Positions 54,495 through 63,379 are shown, counted from the stretch's first letter. The stretch: DNA of 64,000 nucleotides from an uncultured Prevotella sp. (GCA_900314935.1 OMXE01000004.1:167882-231881), one strand, 5' to 3'. Notes: generated from the sequence alone by a model not told the origin. Program-made: numbers and translations.

Positions 54495-55118
54495 ATGGAG
54501 ACCATCCTAAGCTATTTCCCGGAACTCACCGACACGCAGAAAGACCAGCTGTCTGCGCTGTACGACCTGTATGCCGACTGGAACCAGAAGATCAACGTGA
54601 TCTCTCGCAAGGACATCGAGAACCTGTATGAGCATCATGTGCTGCACTCGCTGTCTATTGCCAAGGCCATTCATTTCCGTCCAGGCACCAAGATCCTTGA
54701 TTTCGGTACAGGTGGTGGCTTCCCAGGCATTCCCCTGGCCATTCTCTTTCCTGAGTGTGAGTTCAAGCTCATCGACGGTACGGGGAAGAAGATCCGGGTG
54801 GCGACAGAGGTGGCACAGGCCATTGGCTTGAAGAACTGTCATCCAGCACATCTGCGCGGTGAGGAGGAGAAGGGGATGTACGACTTCGTGGTGAGTCGTG
54901 CGGTCATGCCCCTGCCCGACCTGATGAAGATCGTGAAGAAGAATATCGCAAGAAAAGACCAGATCAATTCCCTGCCCAATGGCGTCATCGTACTCAAAGG
55001 TGGCGACGTACAGGCCGAGATCCAACCCTTCAAGCGCATCTGCGAGGTGCTCGACATCGATATGTGGTTCAACGAGGAGTGGTTCAAGGGGAAGCACATT
55101 ATATATGTTCCAGTGTAA
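54495..55118 (+). CDS. rsmG: 16S rRNA (guanine-527-N7)-methyltransferase
   Basis: This 207-residue SAM-dependent enzyme methylates G527 of 16S rRNA. The N-terminal helix pattern (YDLYADWNQKINVISRKDIE) and the SAM-binding motif LDFGTGGGFPGIPLAILFPE are typical, with VSRAVMPLPDLMK as the catalytic-site region and an end similar to other family members (KHIIYVPV). Start at the ATG at 54495, 1 base after the preceding stop. Identity is secure. Confidence 0.95.
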   Translation: METILSYFPELTDTQKDQLSALYDLYADWNQKINVISRKDIENLYEHHVLHSLSIAKAIHFRPGTKILDFGTGGGFPGIPLAILFPECEFKLIDGTGKKIRVATEVAQAIGLKNCHPAHLRGEEEKGMYDFVVSRAVMPLPDLMKIVKKNIARKDQINSLPNGVIVLKGGDVQAEIQPFKRICEVLDIDMWFNEEWFKGKHIIYVPV

Positions 55119-55136
55119 AATTAATCAAACTATCAT

Positions 55137-55781
55137 ATGCTAAAAATCCAACGTTTTGTATGTAATCCTTATCAGGAGAACACCTATGTAGTCAGCGACG
55201 AGACTCAGGAATGTGTGATCATCGATTGCGGCGTCTATTTCGACGACGAGCGGTTATCACTCATCGAGTATATCAACGGTAACGACTTGACTCCTAAGCA
55301 CCTACTCTGCACACACGGTCATTTCGACCATTGTATGGGAAACGACACGGTCTATTATGAATACAGACTGAGACCGGAGCTGAGCAAGAAGGATGAGTTC
55401 CTGATGTCGCACATGGACGATCAGGCCATGTACTTCTTAGGCATGGAGTATGACCGGGACACACCACCTATCGGGAACTATCTCTCACCTGATGATATCG
55501 TTGAGTTCGGATCACACCGTTTCAAGGTCATTGCTACCCCGGGACACACACCTGGCGGCATTACCTTCTACTGCGAGGAAGAGAAGGTGGCCTTCACGGG
55601 TGACACCCTGTTCCAGATGAGTATTGGCCGAACCGATTTCGAAGGTGGCGATGATGCAGCCATGAGACATACCCTCAAGGAGGTAATCGGTAAGCTGCCC
55701 GCCGACACGACGATATGGAGCGGTCACGGACCGAAGACTACCATCGGTGACGAACTGCGGATGAATCCGTATCTTAGATAA
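55137..55781 (+). CDS. Metallo-beta-lactamase-fold hydrolase, glyoxalase II-like
   Basis: This 214-residue cytosolic hydrolase has zinc motif [11 protein letters not shown] (HxHxDH) and the distal ligands in [38 protein letters not shown] and [11 protein letters not shown]. The SIGRTD region is typical of the glyoxalase II-like/persulfide dioxygenase-like MBL group. It lies between rsmG (18-base gap) and the 7-bp repeat before ruvC. Substrate is probably a thioester of glutathione-like thiols, but that is uncertain. Confidence 0.9.
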   Translation: MLKIQRFVCNPYQENTYVVSDETQECVIIDCGVYFDDERLSLIEYINGNDLTPKHLLCTHGHFDHCMGNDTVYYEYRLRPELSKKDEFLMSHMDDQAMYFLGMEYDRDTPPIGNYLSPDDIVEFGSHRFKVIATPGHTPGGITFYCEEEKVAFTGDTLFQMSIGRTDFEGGDDAAMRHTLKEVIGKLPADTTIWSGHGPKTTIGDELRMNPYLR

Positions 55782-55784
55782 GAA

Positions 55785-55819
55785 GCAAGAGGCAAGAAGC
55801 AAGAGGCAAGAGGCAAGAA
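55785..55819 (+). repeat. 7-bp tandem repeat ending at the ruvC start codon
   Basis: Five units of GCAAGAG or GCAAGAA run from 55785 to 55819, ending directly at the GTG start codon of ruvC (55820). The only purine-rich ribosome-binding-site candidate before ruvC lies within the repeat (AAGAGG). Confidence 0.85.
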
Positions 55820-56386
55820 GTGGGCAGTGAGAAGATTATATTAGGGATTGACCCGGGTACGAACGTGATGGGCTACGGTTTGCTCAAGGTAACGGGTAAC
55901 AAGGCGGAGATGATGGCCATGGGTGTCATCGACATGCGCCGTGAGGATGATCCTTACCTGCGCTTGGGCAGGATCTTCGAACGCGTCACGGGCGTTATCG
56001 ATGAGTTCCTGCCCGACGAGATGGCCATTGAAGCCCCGTTCTTCGGCAAGAACGTACAGTCGATGCTGAAGTTAGGAAGGGCGCAGGGTGTGGCCATTGC
56101 CGCAGCCATCCAGCACAGCGTTCCCATCCACGAATATGCTCCCATGAAGATCAAGATGGCCATCACCGGTAACGGGAATGCCTCGAAGGAACAGGTGGCG
56201 GGAATGCTGCAACGACTCCTTCATCTTAAGTCGGACGACATGCCGCACTTCATGGATGCTACCGATGCCTTGGCCGCAGCCTACTGTCATTTCATGCAGG
56301 CAGGGAAGCCCGAGAGTGATGTGCACTACCGCGGATGGAAGGATTTCATCAACAAGAACAAGGAAAAGGTGAATAACGGATTGTAA
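55820..56386 (+). CDS. ruvC: Holliday junction resolvase RuvC
   Basis: RuvC cuts Holliday junctions with RuvAB, 188 residues. Catalytic acids lie in [14 protein letters not shown] (Asp), [10 protein letters not shown] (Glu) and [13 protein letters not shown] (Asp). The start is GTG at 55820, giving [13 protein letters not shown]; no ATG exists between the repeat and the first motif. It overlaps nothing and is followed after 6 bases by an ABC ATPase gene. Its upstream repeat may influence translation. Confidence 0.94.
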   Translation: MGSEKIILGIDPGTNVMGYGLLKVTGNKAEMMAMGVIDMRREDDPYLRLGRIFERVTGVIDEFLPDEMAIEAPFFGKNVQSMLKLGRAQGVAIAAAIQHSVPIHEYAPMKIKMAITGNGNASKEQVAGMLQRLLHLKSDDMPHFMDATDALAAAYCHFMQAGKPESDVHYRGWKDFINKNKEKVNNGL

Positions 56387-56392
56387 CCCATC

Positions 56393-57877
56393 ATGCAGCA
56401 CATCATCCATATTGAGAACGGTATCACGCGCCACCCTATGTGGCGTATGGCAGAACCCGTGAACTTCGACCTGCTCGACAAGGAGCATCTGGCTATCGTA
56501 GGACCAAATGGCGGGGGTAAATCCATGCTGGTGGATATCCTCACCAACGCCCATCCGCTGCTCATGAAAGATCCTGCCTACGATTTCTCTCCCAGCACCA
56601 AGCCGCTGGCCAGCGACAATATCAAATACATCACGTTCAAAGATAACTACGGCGGTGATAACGACCGTACCTATTTCCTGCAGCAGCGATGGAACGCCAT
56701 GGAGATAGACAAGGAGACGCCAACCGTAGGCTTCCTGTTGGAAGAGGCTTACCGCATGAGTGGTGAGGACACACCTGCACGGCGCGCCTTACAGCAACAT
56801 CTTTACGAGCTCTTCCATTTCGAACCCTTACTCGATAAATATATCATCTTACTTTCCAGCGGCGAGATGCGAAAGTTCCAGCTGGCACGAACCCTGCTGT
56901 CTGAACCGCGTGTGCTCATCATGGACAATCCCTTTATCGGACTTGACAAGGAGACGCGCGAACAACTCAGGGAACTGCTTGTCCTGGTATCGAAGGAGAA
57001 AGCCCTGCAAATCATCCTCGTCTTATCGAAGGTGGATGATATTCCTGATTTCATCACACATGTAGTAGAGGTGCACGACAAGAAGGTTGGACCAAAGAAA
57101 ACACTTGGTGAATACCTCTCCACTCGTCCTCCCTTCCCCACCCGCGTACTCTCGGCAGAGCGGGAAAAGGAGATTCTCGACCTTCCTTACGAAGAAACCG
57201 ACAATCCCCCGCAGGAGATCATCAAGATGAACAAGGTAACCATCCAGTACGGACCGCGAATCATTCTCAGTAACCTCGACTGGACCGTTCTCAACGGCGA
57301 GCGGTGGGCACTCAGCGGACAGAACGGTGCGGGGAAGTCAACCCTGCTCTCACTGGTATGTGCCGACAACCCGCAGAGCTACGCCTGCGACATTACCCTG
57401 TTCGGACGCCCCAGAGGAACGGGTGAGAGCATCTGGGACATCAAGAAGCACATCGGCTATGTGTCGCCCGAGATGCATCGTGCCTACCAAAAGGACCTGC
57501 CCGCCATCCGGATTGTGGCCAGCGGACTGAAAGACTCGGTGGGCCTGTATGTAAAGCCCACGGAAGAGGATTATGAGATCTGTAGGAAGTGGATGAGGAT
57601 TTTCGGTCTGAAAGGATTGGAAGAACGAACGTTCCTGAAGCTCTCAAGCGGAGAGCAGCGCCTCGTCCTCCTGGCTCGTGCCTTTGTCAAGGATCCCCGT
57701 CTGCTCATCCTCGATGAGCCGTTACACGGTCTTGACAACACCAACCGCCGTCTGGTCAAGGACATCATCGAAACGTTCTGTCAAAGGAAGAACAAAACGA
57801 TGATCATGGTCACGCACTACCAAGAAGAACTCCCTGCGTGCATCACCCACCACCTTGAACTTTACCGGAAGAAGTAG
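56393..57877 (+). CDS. Double ABC ATPase without membrane domain (ModF-like)
   Basis: This 494-residue protein holds two ABC ATPase domains. Domain 1: Walker A GPNGGGKSM, signature LSSGEMRKFQLA, Walker B VLIMDNPFIGLD. Domain 2: Walker A GQNGAGKST, signature LSSGEQRLVLLA, Walker B LLILDEPLHGLD. In domain 1 the catalytic Glu after the Walker B Asp is Asn, so this site is probably weak or inactive. There are no transmembrane helices; the layout is like ModF/PhrA. It is last in the operon from 53681 and overlaps the end of the convergent gene by 16 bases. Confidence 0.85.
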   Translation: MQHIIHIENGITRHPMWRMAEPVNFDLLDKEHLAIVGPNGGGKSMLVDILTNAHPLLMKDPAYDFSPSTKPLASDNIKYITFKDNYGGDNDRTYFLQQRWNAMEIDKETPTVGFLLEEAYRMSGEDTPARRALQQHLYELFHFEPLLDKYIILLSSGEMRKFQLARTLLSEPRVLIMDNPFIGLDKETREQLRELLVLVSKEKALQIILVLSKVDDIPDFITHVVEVHDKKVGPKKTLGEYLSTRPPFPTRVLSAEREKEILDLPYEETDNPPQEIIKMNKVTIQYGPRIILSNLDWTVLNGERWALSGQNGAGKSTLLSLVCADNPQSYACDITLFGRPRGTGESIWDIKKHIGYVSPEMHRAYQKDLPAIRIVASGLKDSVGLYVKPTEEDYEICRKWMRIFGLKGLEERTFLKLSSGEQRLVLLARAFVKDPRLLILDEPLHGLDNTNRRLVKDIIETFCQRKNKTMIMVTHYQEELPACITHHLELYRKK

Positions 57878-58941
57878 TAGAACCAATACGTGTTGCCGTA
57901 GGTATCCCTCACGGCATTCTCCCGCTGCTGCTTGTCAGATTCCGACCGTGCCAACTTCTGGAAATCCTCGTAGTCGGCATCAGCCACACTGTTATGATAG
58001 GTAACCACCGGCGTATTACTCTTATGCGTATAGAGCGTCAATGCCTCGCGGTAATGCTTGGGAAGGTTAGCCGACTTGATATCATAGCATTTATACACCG
58101 ACTTGGCGAAGCTCAGCAGATCCTTGTCCAGCAGATAGGCACACAGCCGATAATCATCTGCCGCCTTCGTCGAGGCGAACCGTCTGATCTCCATCTCAGG
58201 ATACATCACTGTACTCGAGGCACCCTGTCGGGGAAGCAAGGCCTTGGAGCCGCTCACCGTCGGGTACTCGAACAGATGACTCCCCAGTCCGTTTGTCCTT
58301 GCCAGCGCATAGGCCCTCAGCTGGAACAACGACGCATCAGTACGTCTTGCCCTTCGTCCTACCTCTAATGCCTTCTCATACTCCCCATTCTTCAGTAATG
58401 TCTCTACGCGCATCTTACTGTGGAACAAGGCGTCCCGGTTACTGAAGGCACCCACCATCAGGAACATCAACGCCATGGTGAGCAGGTTCACCCACATCAT
58501 CCGCGAGAACGGACCGATATCATTCATGGGCTGTTCGTACGGCTGATACTTCTTGAGCATGATAACCACAAACACATAGATCACCAGCAGGAACGGACCC
58601 GTGAACAGCCAGTGTCCCATCGTACAACCAGCATCAGAAATCTTCATTCCCGTCAGAATCGTCAGTATCAGCAACGAAGGGAAATAAGTAAGCGCATGCG
58701 CCCGTTTGTACAAACCCGTCAAACCGTAGGTTCCCAAGTGGATAAGGTACAACACAAAGGTGATGAGCAAGGCGCCTATCCAAGGCACGTAATACGTTTT
58801 GCCACCCGACAGCAGATGCTGTTCCACGGCAAGGATGTCTGCCTGATAGAAATACAGGTAGCAAAACGTAAATATCAAGAACACTATCGCGCAGGCCATG
58901 TGCACCAACGACCTGCCGCTTTTAACCACGTTATCTTTCAA
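57862..58941 (-). CDS. DUF6057-like membrane protein, short form
   Basis: This protein of up to 359 residues has five or so transmembrane helices in the first 180 residues, then a helical soluble part (KMRVETLLKNGEYEKALEVG, LRAYALARTNGLGSHLFEYP) that ends GNTYWFYYFFR. The layout and final aromatic stretch resemble the DUF6057 protein at 49689-51566. The start is uncertain: TTG at 58941, GTG at 58929 or ATG at 58899. It follows glgB on the minus strand by 23 bases and is convergent with the ABC ATPase. Confidence 0.72.
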   Translation of the reverse strand: MKDNVVKSGRSLVHMACAIVFLIFTFCYLYFYQADILAVEQHLLSGGKTYYVPWIGALLITFVLYLIHLGTYGLTGLYKRAHALTYFPSLLILTILTGMKISDAGCTMGHWLFTGPFLLVIYVFVVIMLKKYQPYEQPMNDIGPFSRMMWVNLLTMALMFLMVGAFSNRDALFHSKMRVETLLKNGEYEKALEVGRRARRTDASLFQLRAYALARTNGLGSHLFEYPTVSGSKALLPRQGASSTVMYPEMEIRRFASTKAADDYRLCAYLLDKDLLSFAKSVYKCYDIKSANLPKHYREALTLYTHKSNTPVVTYHNSVADADYEDFQKLARSESDKQQRENAVRDTYGNTYWFYYFFR

Positions 58942-58964
58942 CGTACCGCGTGTTTACAAAACCA

Positions 58965-61028
58965 TTAATTCTTTTTCAGTACCACTGCCGAACGAGCAGG
59001 GATATACAGCTTCAGCCACTCCTTATGATCCTCCACATAGAGCGGATCGAAGTTGGTGAGGTGTGTTATACTGTCGTCAGCGAAACCATGACCACCGAAC
59101 TCCTTCGCATCCGTGTTCAGCACCACATCATAGCTGCCCGTAGGAACCAGGAAGCCATAGTCGGTGAACGAACGTGTGGGTGAGAAATTGAATACGAACA
59201 CCAGGTCGCCTCGCATGAAGGCCAGCACCTGGTCGCCATCGTTATGCCAAATCTCCTGCACCGGTGTCTTCTGGAAGTTCTTCTGACTCTTGATCACCTT
59301 CAGCATCTCACGGTCGAAGTCGCCCAACCAGTGGTAGCACAGATCCTCATTATCCACCAGGTTCCACTGTCTGCGGGCATACTTATAGCTCCAGCCGTTC
59401 CCCTCGCGTGGGAAGTCGATCCATTCCGGATGACCGAACTCATTACCCATGAAGTTCAGGTAACCGCCGTTGATGGCCGAGGCAGTCACCAATCGTATCA
59501 TCTTATGCAAGGCAATGCCTCGTTCAGCCACGCCGTTCACATCCTTCTTCGCGAAGTGCCAGTACATATCCGCGTCAATCAGTCGGAAGATAATGGTCTT
59601 ATCACCCACCAAAGCCTGGTCGTGACTCTCGCAATACGAGATGGTCTTCTCGTCAGGACGACGGTTCTTCACCTCCCAGAATATCGAACTGGGTTTCCAG
59701 TTCTCATCACTCTGCTCCTTGATGGTCTTAATCCAGTAGTCGGGAATATTCATGGCCATGCGGTAGTCGAACCCATAGCCACCGTCCTCGAACTTAGCAG
59801 CCAATCCGGGCATACCGCTCACCTCCTCGGCAATGGTAATGGCATTTTTGTTCACCTCATGGATGAGCTTATTGGCCAAGGTAAGATAGCAAATGGCATT
59901 ATCATCCTGTCCGCCGTTGAAGTAATCCCCGTAGTTGGTGAATGCCTCACCCAGACCATGACTATAATACAGCATCGACGTCACACCGTCGAAGCGGAAG
60001 CCGTCGAAGTGGAACTCCTTCAGCCAGTATTTGCAGTTAGAGAGGAGGAAATGGATTACCTCATCCTTACCGTAGTCGAAGCACAGACTGTCCCAGGCGG
60101 GATGCTCATGCATGCCTCCTGCGTAGAAGAACTGATTCGGATCGCCGGCCAGGTTTCCTAAGCCTTCCACCTCGTTCTTTACCGCATGACTGTGCACGAT
60201 GTCCATAATCACAGCAATGCCGTTCTTGTGTGCCGTGTCAATCAGTTCCTTCAGTTCCTCAGGCGTACCGAACCTACTGCTGGCTGCAAAGAAAGAGCTT
60301 ACATGATAGCCGAAGCTGCCATAGTAAGGATGCTCCTGAATGGCCATGATCTGAATGCAGTTATAGCCATCCTTGATGACACGCGGCAGCACATTCTCCT
60401 GGAACTCACGGTAGGTGCCCACCTTCTCGGCATCCTGTCCCATACCAATATGGCACTCATAGATGAGCAGCGGGTTCTTATCCGGTTTGAACGTCTTGCG
60501 TTTCCATTCGTAAGGCTTCTCCGGGTTCCACACCTGTGCCGAGAAAATCTTGGTGTTCTCGTCCTGAACCACCCTTCGTGCCCAGGCAGGGATGCGCTCC
60601 CCTTCTCCACCGTTCCAGCGTACATGCATCTTATACAGGTCGCCGTGCTTCATGGCCTTGTTAGGCAGTTTCAGTTCCCAGTTACCTGTTCCTGCAATGC
60701 GCTTGGCCTTGTATTTCTCGTTCTCCTCCCAGTTATTGAAATCGCCCACAAGGTAGATCTCCGTAGCATTCGGTGCCCACTCGCGGAACACCCAACCGCG
60801 TGCTGTCTTGTGCAAGCCAAAATAATCATACCCGCTGGCAAAGTCCTCCAACGATTTCTTCCCATTGCGTGTCAGTTGGTTAATCTTCCATACGGCATGG
60901 TCGTGCCTGCCGCGGATAGCCTCTTCGAACGGTTCCAGATAGCCGTCGTTCTGTACCAGTCCGATGTGTTTGGGCGCTGCCTTCTTGGCTGTCGCCTTTT
61001 GGGTTGTCTCTTTCTTCCTCGTTGTCAT
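58965..61028 (-). CDS. glgB: 1,4-alpha-glucan branching enzyme
   Basis: This 687-residue GH13 enzyme introduces alpha-1,6 branches into glycogen. An unusual Lys/Thr/Ala-rich start (TTRKKETTQKATAKKAAPK) precedes the CBM48 domain (FREWAPNATEIYLVGDFNNW). The GH13 core shows QIMAIQEHPYYGSFGYHVSS, IMDIVHSHAVKN, FDGFRFDGVTSMLYYSHG (nucleophile Asp), TIAEEVSGMPG (acid/base Glu) and ISYCESHDQAL. The form is the one related to eukaryotic branching enzymes. It sits between the MORN gene (49 bases, with 8-bp repeats) and the DUF6057-like gene, likely one operon. Confidence 0.95.
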   Translation of the reverse strand: MTTRKKETTQKATAKKAAPKHIGLVQNDGYLEPFEEAIRGRHDHAVWKINQLTRNGKKSLEDFASGYDYFGLHKTARGWVFREWAPNATEIYLVGDFNNWEENEKYKAKRIAGTGNWELKLPNKAMKHGDLYKMHVRWNGGEGERIPAWARRVVQDENTKIFSAQVWNPEKPYEWKRKTFKPDKNPLLIYECHIGMGQDAEKVGTYREFQENVLPRVIKDGYNCIQIMAIQEHPYYGSFGYHVSSFFAASSRFGTPEELKELIDTAHKNGIAVIMDIVHSHAVKNEVEGLGNLAGDPNQFFYAGGMHEHPAWDSLCFDYGKDEVIHFLLSNCKYWLKEFHFDGFRFDGVTSMLYYSHGLGEAFTNYGDYFNGGQDDNAICYLTLANKLIHEVNKNAITIAEEVSGMPGLAAKFEDGGYGFDYRMAMNIPDYWIKTIKEQSDENWKPSSIFWEVKNRRPDEKTISYCESHDQALVGDKTIIFRLIDADMYWHFAKKDVNGVAERGIALHKMIRLVTASAINGGYLNFMGNEFGHPEWIDFPREGNGWSYKYARRQWNLVDNEDLCYHWLGDFDREMLKVIKSQKNFQKTPVQEIWHNDGDQVLAFMRGDLVFVFNFSPTRSFTDYGFLVPTGSYDVVLNTDAKEFGGHGFADDSITHLTNFDPLYVEDHKEWLKLYIPARSAVVLKKN

Positions 61029-61039
61029 AATAATAATTT

Positions 61040-61075
61040 TTAAGGAGTTAAGGAGTTAAGGTGTTAAGACATTAG
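61040..61075 (-). repeat. 8-bp tandem repeat before glgB
   Basis: TTAAGG-type units begin at 61040, 61048, 61056, 61064 and 61072 (units TTAAGGAG). The repeat fills almost all of the 49-base gap between the MORN gene and the glgB start codon. Confidence 0.8.
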
Positions 61076-61077
61076 TG

Positions 61078-62193
61078 TTATGAGCCTCGCTGTTTGATGC
61101 CGTTGACATAGATTCCTGTTTCGGTTACTTTTCCTGTCTTGTCTTTCTCCACGTATTTCCCGTCGCGTTCGTCATTCTTATAGCTTCCTTCGAAGCGGTT
61201 ACCGTTCTTATCCTCCTCGATGGCTGCCCCATGGCGCTTACCGTTGTGATAGGTGCCGCGGAACTTTGAGCCGTCGTGGAAATGAATAATCACCTCGCCC
61301 TCAACAACGCCGTCCTTGAAGTTCCCCTCAAAGATATCACCTGTTGCCTTGGTCAGCTTACCGCGTCCGTTCTGCTTGTCGTTCTTCCAGCTGCCCACAT
61401 AGATATCACCGTTCTTCCACGAGAATGTGCCTTGTCCGTTCTTGTCACCTTCGCGGAAAGAGCCTGTGTACTTATCCCCGTTGGCATACTTGAAGATACC
61501 TTCGCCTGTGCGTTCGCCATGTTGGTAAGCACCCTCGTAGCGGTCGCCGTTCTGGAATTTATAGATACCTCGACCGTTCTGGATGTCGTCCTCCCAGTCG
61601 CCATTGTACTCATCACCGTTGGCATATTTGTTCACGCCCTTGCCAGAACGCACGTTGTTGGCCCACATACCATCGTAGGTGCTGCCGTCGCCCCAGTCGA
61701 AGAAACCCTTGCCCCATTTCATATCCTCCTTCCACTCACCGTTGTAATAGGCACCGTTGGCAAAGGTGTATTTGCCCTTACCCTGCCGTTTGTCGAGCTT
61801 CCAGGTCCCGTCATACTGGTCACCGTTATAATAGTACATAATGCCATGACCGTCCTGATAGTCGCGGAACCACAGTCCTACATATTTATTATTGTTCATG
61901 AAATAGTAGGTGCCGCGGCCATGCTGCTGGTCCTGATACCATTCGCCTTCGTACTTCTCACCGTCTGAGAAGGTATAGACACCGTAGCCGTGACGTTTTC
62001 CCTTCTGGTACTCACCTTCGTAGATATCGCCGTTCTTGTAGATGGCGCTGCCCTTGCCATGCGGCTTTCCGCCTACCATCTCGCCCTTATACTGTCCGCC
62101 ATCCTTGGTTACACACGATCCCAGTGTAATCTTCTGGGCCATGATTGTAGCGGGTATTACCAATAGAATCAGTGTTAATATTTTATGCTTCAC
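61078..62193 (-). CDS. Exported MORN-repeat protein
   Basis: This 371-residue protein starts with GTG at 62193 and has a signal peptide (ILTLILLVIPATIMAQ). It is followed by about fourteen 23-residue MORN repeats (cores YKGEM, YEGEY, YEGEW, YVGLW, YDGTW, YNGEW, YDGMW, YNGDW, YEGAY, YTGSF, YVGSW, FEGNF, FRGTY, FEGSY), which form an elongated beta sheet. MORN proteins bind lipids or serve as scaffolds; here it would act outside the cytosol. Its promoter box is at 62219-62226 and it is probably co-transcribed with glgB. Confidence 0.9.
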   Translation of the reverse strand: MKHKILTLILLVIPATIMAQKITLGSCVTKDGGQYKGEMVGGKPHGKGSAIYKNGDIYEGEYQKGKRHGYGVYTFSDGEKYEGEWYQDQQHGRGTYYFMNNNKYVGLWFRDYQDGHGIMYYYNGDQYDGTWKLDKRQGKGKYTFANGAYYNGEWKEDMKWGKGFFDWGDGSTYDGMWANNVRSGKGVNKYANGDEYNGDWEDDIQNGRGIYKFQNGDRYEGAYQHGERTGEGIFKYANGDKYTGSFREGDKNGQGTFSWKNGDIYVGSWKNDKQNGRGKLTKATGDIFEGNFKDGVVEGEVIIHFHDGSKFRGTYHNGKRHGAAIEEDKNGNRFEGSYKNDERDGKYVEKDKTGKVTETGIYVNGIKQRGS

Positions 62194-62218
62194 GATTTGT
62201 CTGTTTTAAATTCATCAC

Positions 62219-62226
62219 CAAAGGTA
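62219..62226 (-). promoter_or_regulatory. -7 box for the MORN-glgB unit
   Basis: CAAAGGTA on the plus strand is TACCTTTG on the transcribed strand, 25 bases before the GTG start. Confidence 0.6.
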
Positions 62227-62306
62227 TATAAAATAATCCATACTACAAAACAATTTCTTAAATCTTAATCCTTCTCATCCCTATTTAATGATTTTTAGGA
62301 ACTGTG

Positions 62307-62354
62307 CGAAACAACGAAAGTGTCTTCGTGGCTCAGGAAAAGACACAGGTTTCG
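62307..62354. repeat. Long imperfect hairpin in the MORN-RhuM gap
   Basis: CGAAAC (62307) pairs with GTTTCG (62349) and GTGTCTT (62320) with AAGACAC (62340). It lies in a 270-base gap without a gene. The gap also holds the orphan promoter at 62413. Confidence 0.65.
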
Positions 62355-62412
62355 TTAACGTATTTTTACTGACTTTGAACCCCTCATTTTGGGTGGTTTA
62401 GCTAAGATGTTG

Positions 62413-62420
62413 TACCTTTG
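62413..62420 (+). promoter_or_regulatory. Orphan -7 box with no gene behind it
   Basis: TACCTTTG inside TGTACCTTTGTACA faces right, but the next coding sequence on this strand is missing; about 45 bases later the truncated end of an opposite gene begins. Confidence 0.45.
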
Positions 62421-62465
62421 TACAGAGTTAAGAGATAAGCATAATACCACAATCAATTCTGCTGG

Positions 62466-62774
62466 TTACCAAATACGAAATGCTGTACCGCGCTTGCTAT
62501 GAACTCGATAGCCAACGGAGATAATAGTATCGAGGTCATATATCTTAGTTGGGCGATACTTATATTGAGTATTATGCAAAAAATGCATATTACTCTCTTC
62601 CAACTCTCCGTCTTTAAAAGCATTATTAATGTGGCGTGCTATGACAGACTGGTCCTTCTGAAAGAGATCTGCCATCTGTGACTGCGTCAGCCATACCGTA
62701 TTTTCTTCCAGACGGACATCAATTTGCGTCTGCCCGTCCTCGGTCTGATATATTACTATTTTGTTCTCTTCCAT
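62466..62774 (-). pseudogene. Truncated RhuM-family gene (5' part)
   Basis: The 102-residue frame matches the beginning of RhuM virulence proteins: IVIYQTEDGQTQIDVRLEEN, TVWLTQSQMADLFQKDQSVI, ARHINNAFKDGELEE and IISVGYRVHSKRGTAFRIW. Full-length RhuM proteins are roughly three times longer and continue after RIW with AT..LREY; here a stop codon follows directly. The N-terminal DNA-binding half remains, the rest is lost. A TATATTTG promoter box is at 62828-62835. It is a remnant of a mobile or accessory region. Confidence 0.75.
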
Positions 62775-62853
62775 ATTCTACTTCATTTCAAACCTTATAA
62801 ACCAATGGGGTTAGGTTTTTGATCATGCAAATATACAACTTTTTTTCTTTTAG

Positions 62854-63021
62854 TCGCCTGCGGCGAGAAATTCTACACAATTTTTACCAGGAAATGCATT
62901 ACATAATTATCCTTCTTGCGACCTTGCCATGCAGAACGAGTATGACATGCTAATGGCAGAGCGCAATGAGTCGTTCATGGAGAAGCTAAAGCAGATACGC
63001 CGTATTGCCGCCGTTTTTTGA
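62854..63021 (+). pseudogene. Possible 3' remnant of an unidentified gene
   Basis: An open frame of 55 codons without a clear start ends in a charged, coding-like helix (MQNEYDMLMAERNESFMEKL then KQIRRIAAVF). Its amino-acid composition looks real, but I cannot assign it. It may be the tail of a gene whose start was deleted together with the missing part of the RhuM region. Confidence 0.3.
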
Positions 63022-63219
63022 GGTACTCAATACATTCATAGAAACTAATGTGAATATATTGTCCATTGTCAATTGCCTCAAGGCCGGTGGAGATGGCAAG
63101 TAAGTAATGCTACAAAATTACGAAATATTTTTCATACTACCAAATTTGAGGGGCCACAGCGTGTGAAAATCCTTTAATAACGAGGATTTAACTGTTAAAA
63201 AACACTGAACGCCGTAGAC

Positions 63220-63351
63220 GCTACCAGCGTTTGACGTTCCCGCTACCAGAGAATGACGTTCCCTCTATCAGCATTTGAGGCACTTTCAACAAGAAACTGC
63301 CATAGTTTATAGCGCAAAGTGCCATAGTTTGCAAAGCGAGGGCTGCTTTGT
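63220..63351. repeat. 22-bp-period array of drifting units
   Basis: Six consecutive 22-bp units start at 63220, 63242, 63264, 63286, 63308 and 63330. Unit starts drift gradually: GCTACCAG, GCTACCAG, TCTATCAG, TCAACAAG, TATAGCGC, TGCAAAGC. A second position in each unit reads TGACG, TGACG, TGAGG, TGCCA, TGCCA. Neighbouring units resemble each other more than distant ones. The stretch 63022-63219 before it holds an AATCCT/AGGATT hairpin and no gene. Confidence 0.78.
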
Positions 63352-63379
63352 TTGTTTACCCCGCCCCCCTTGCCAGGGA

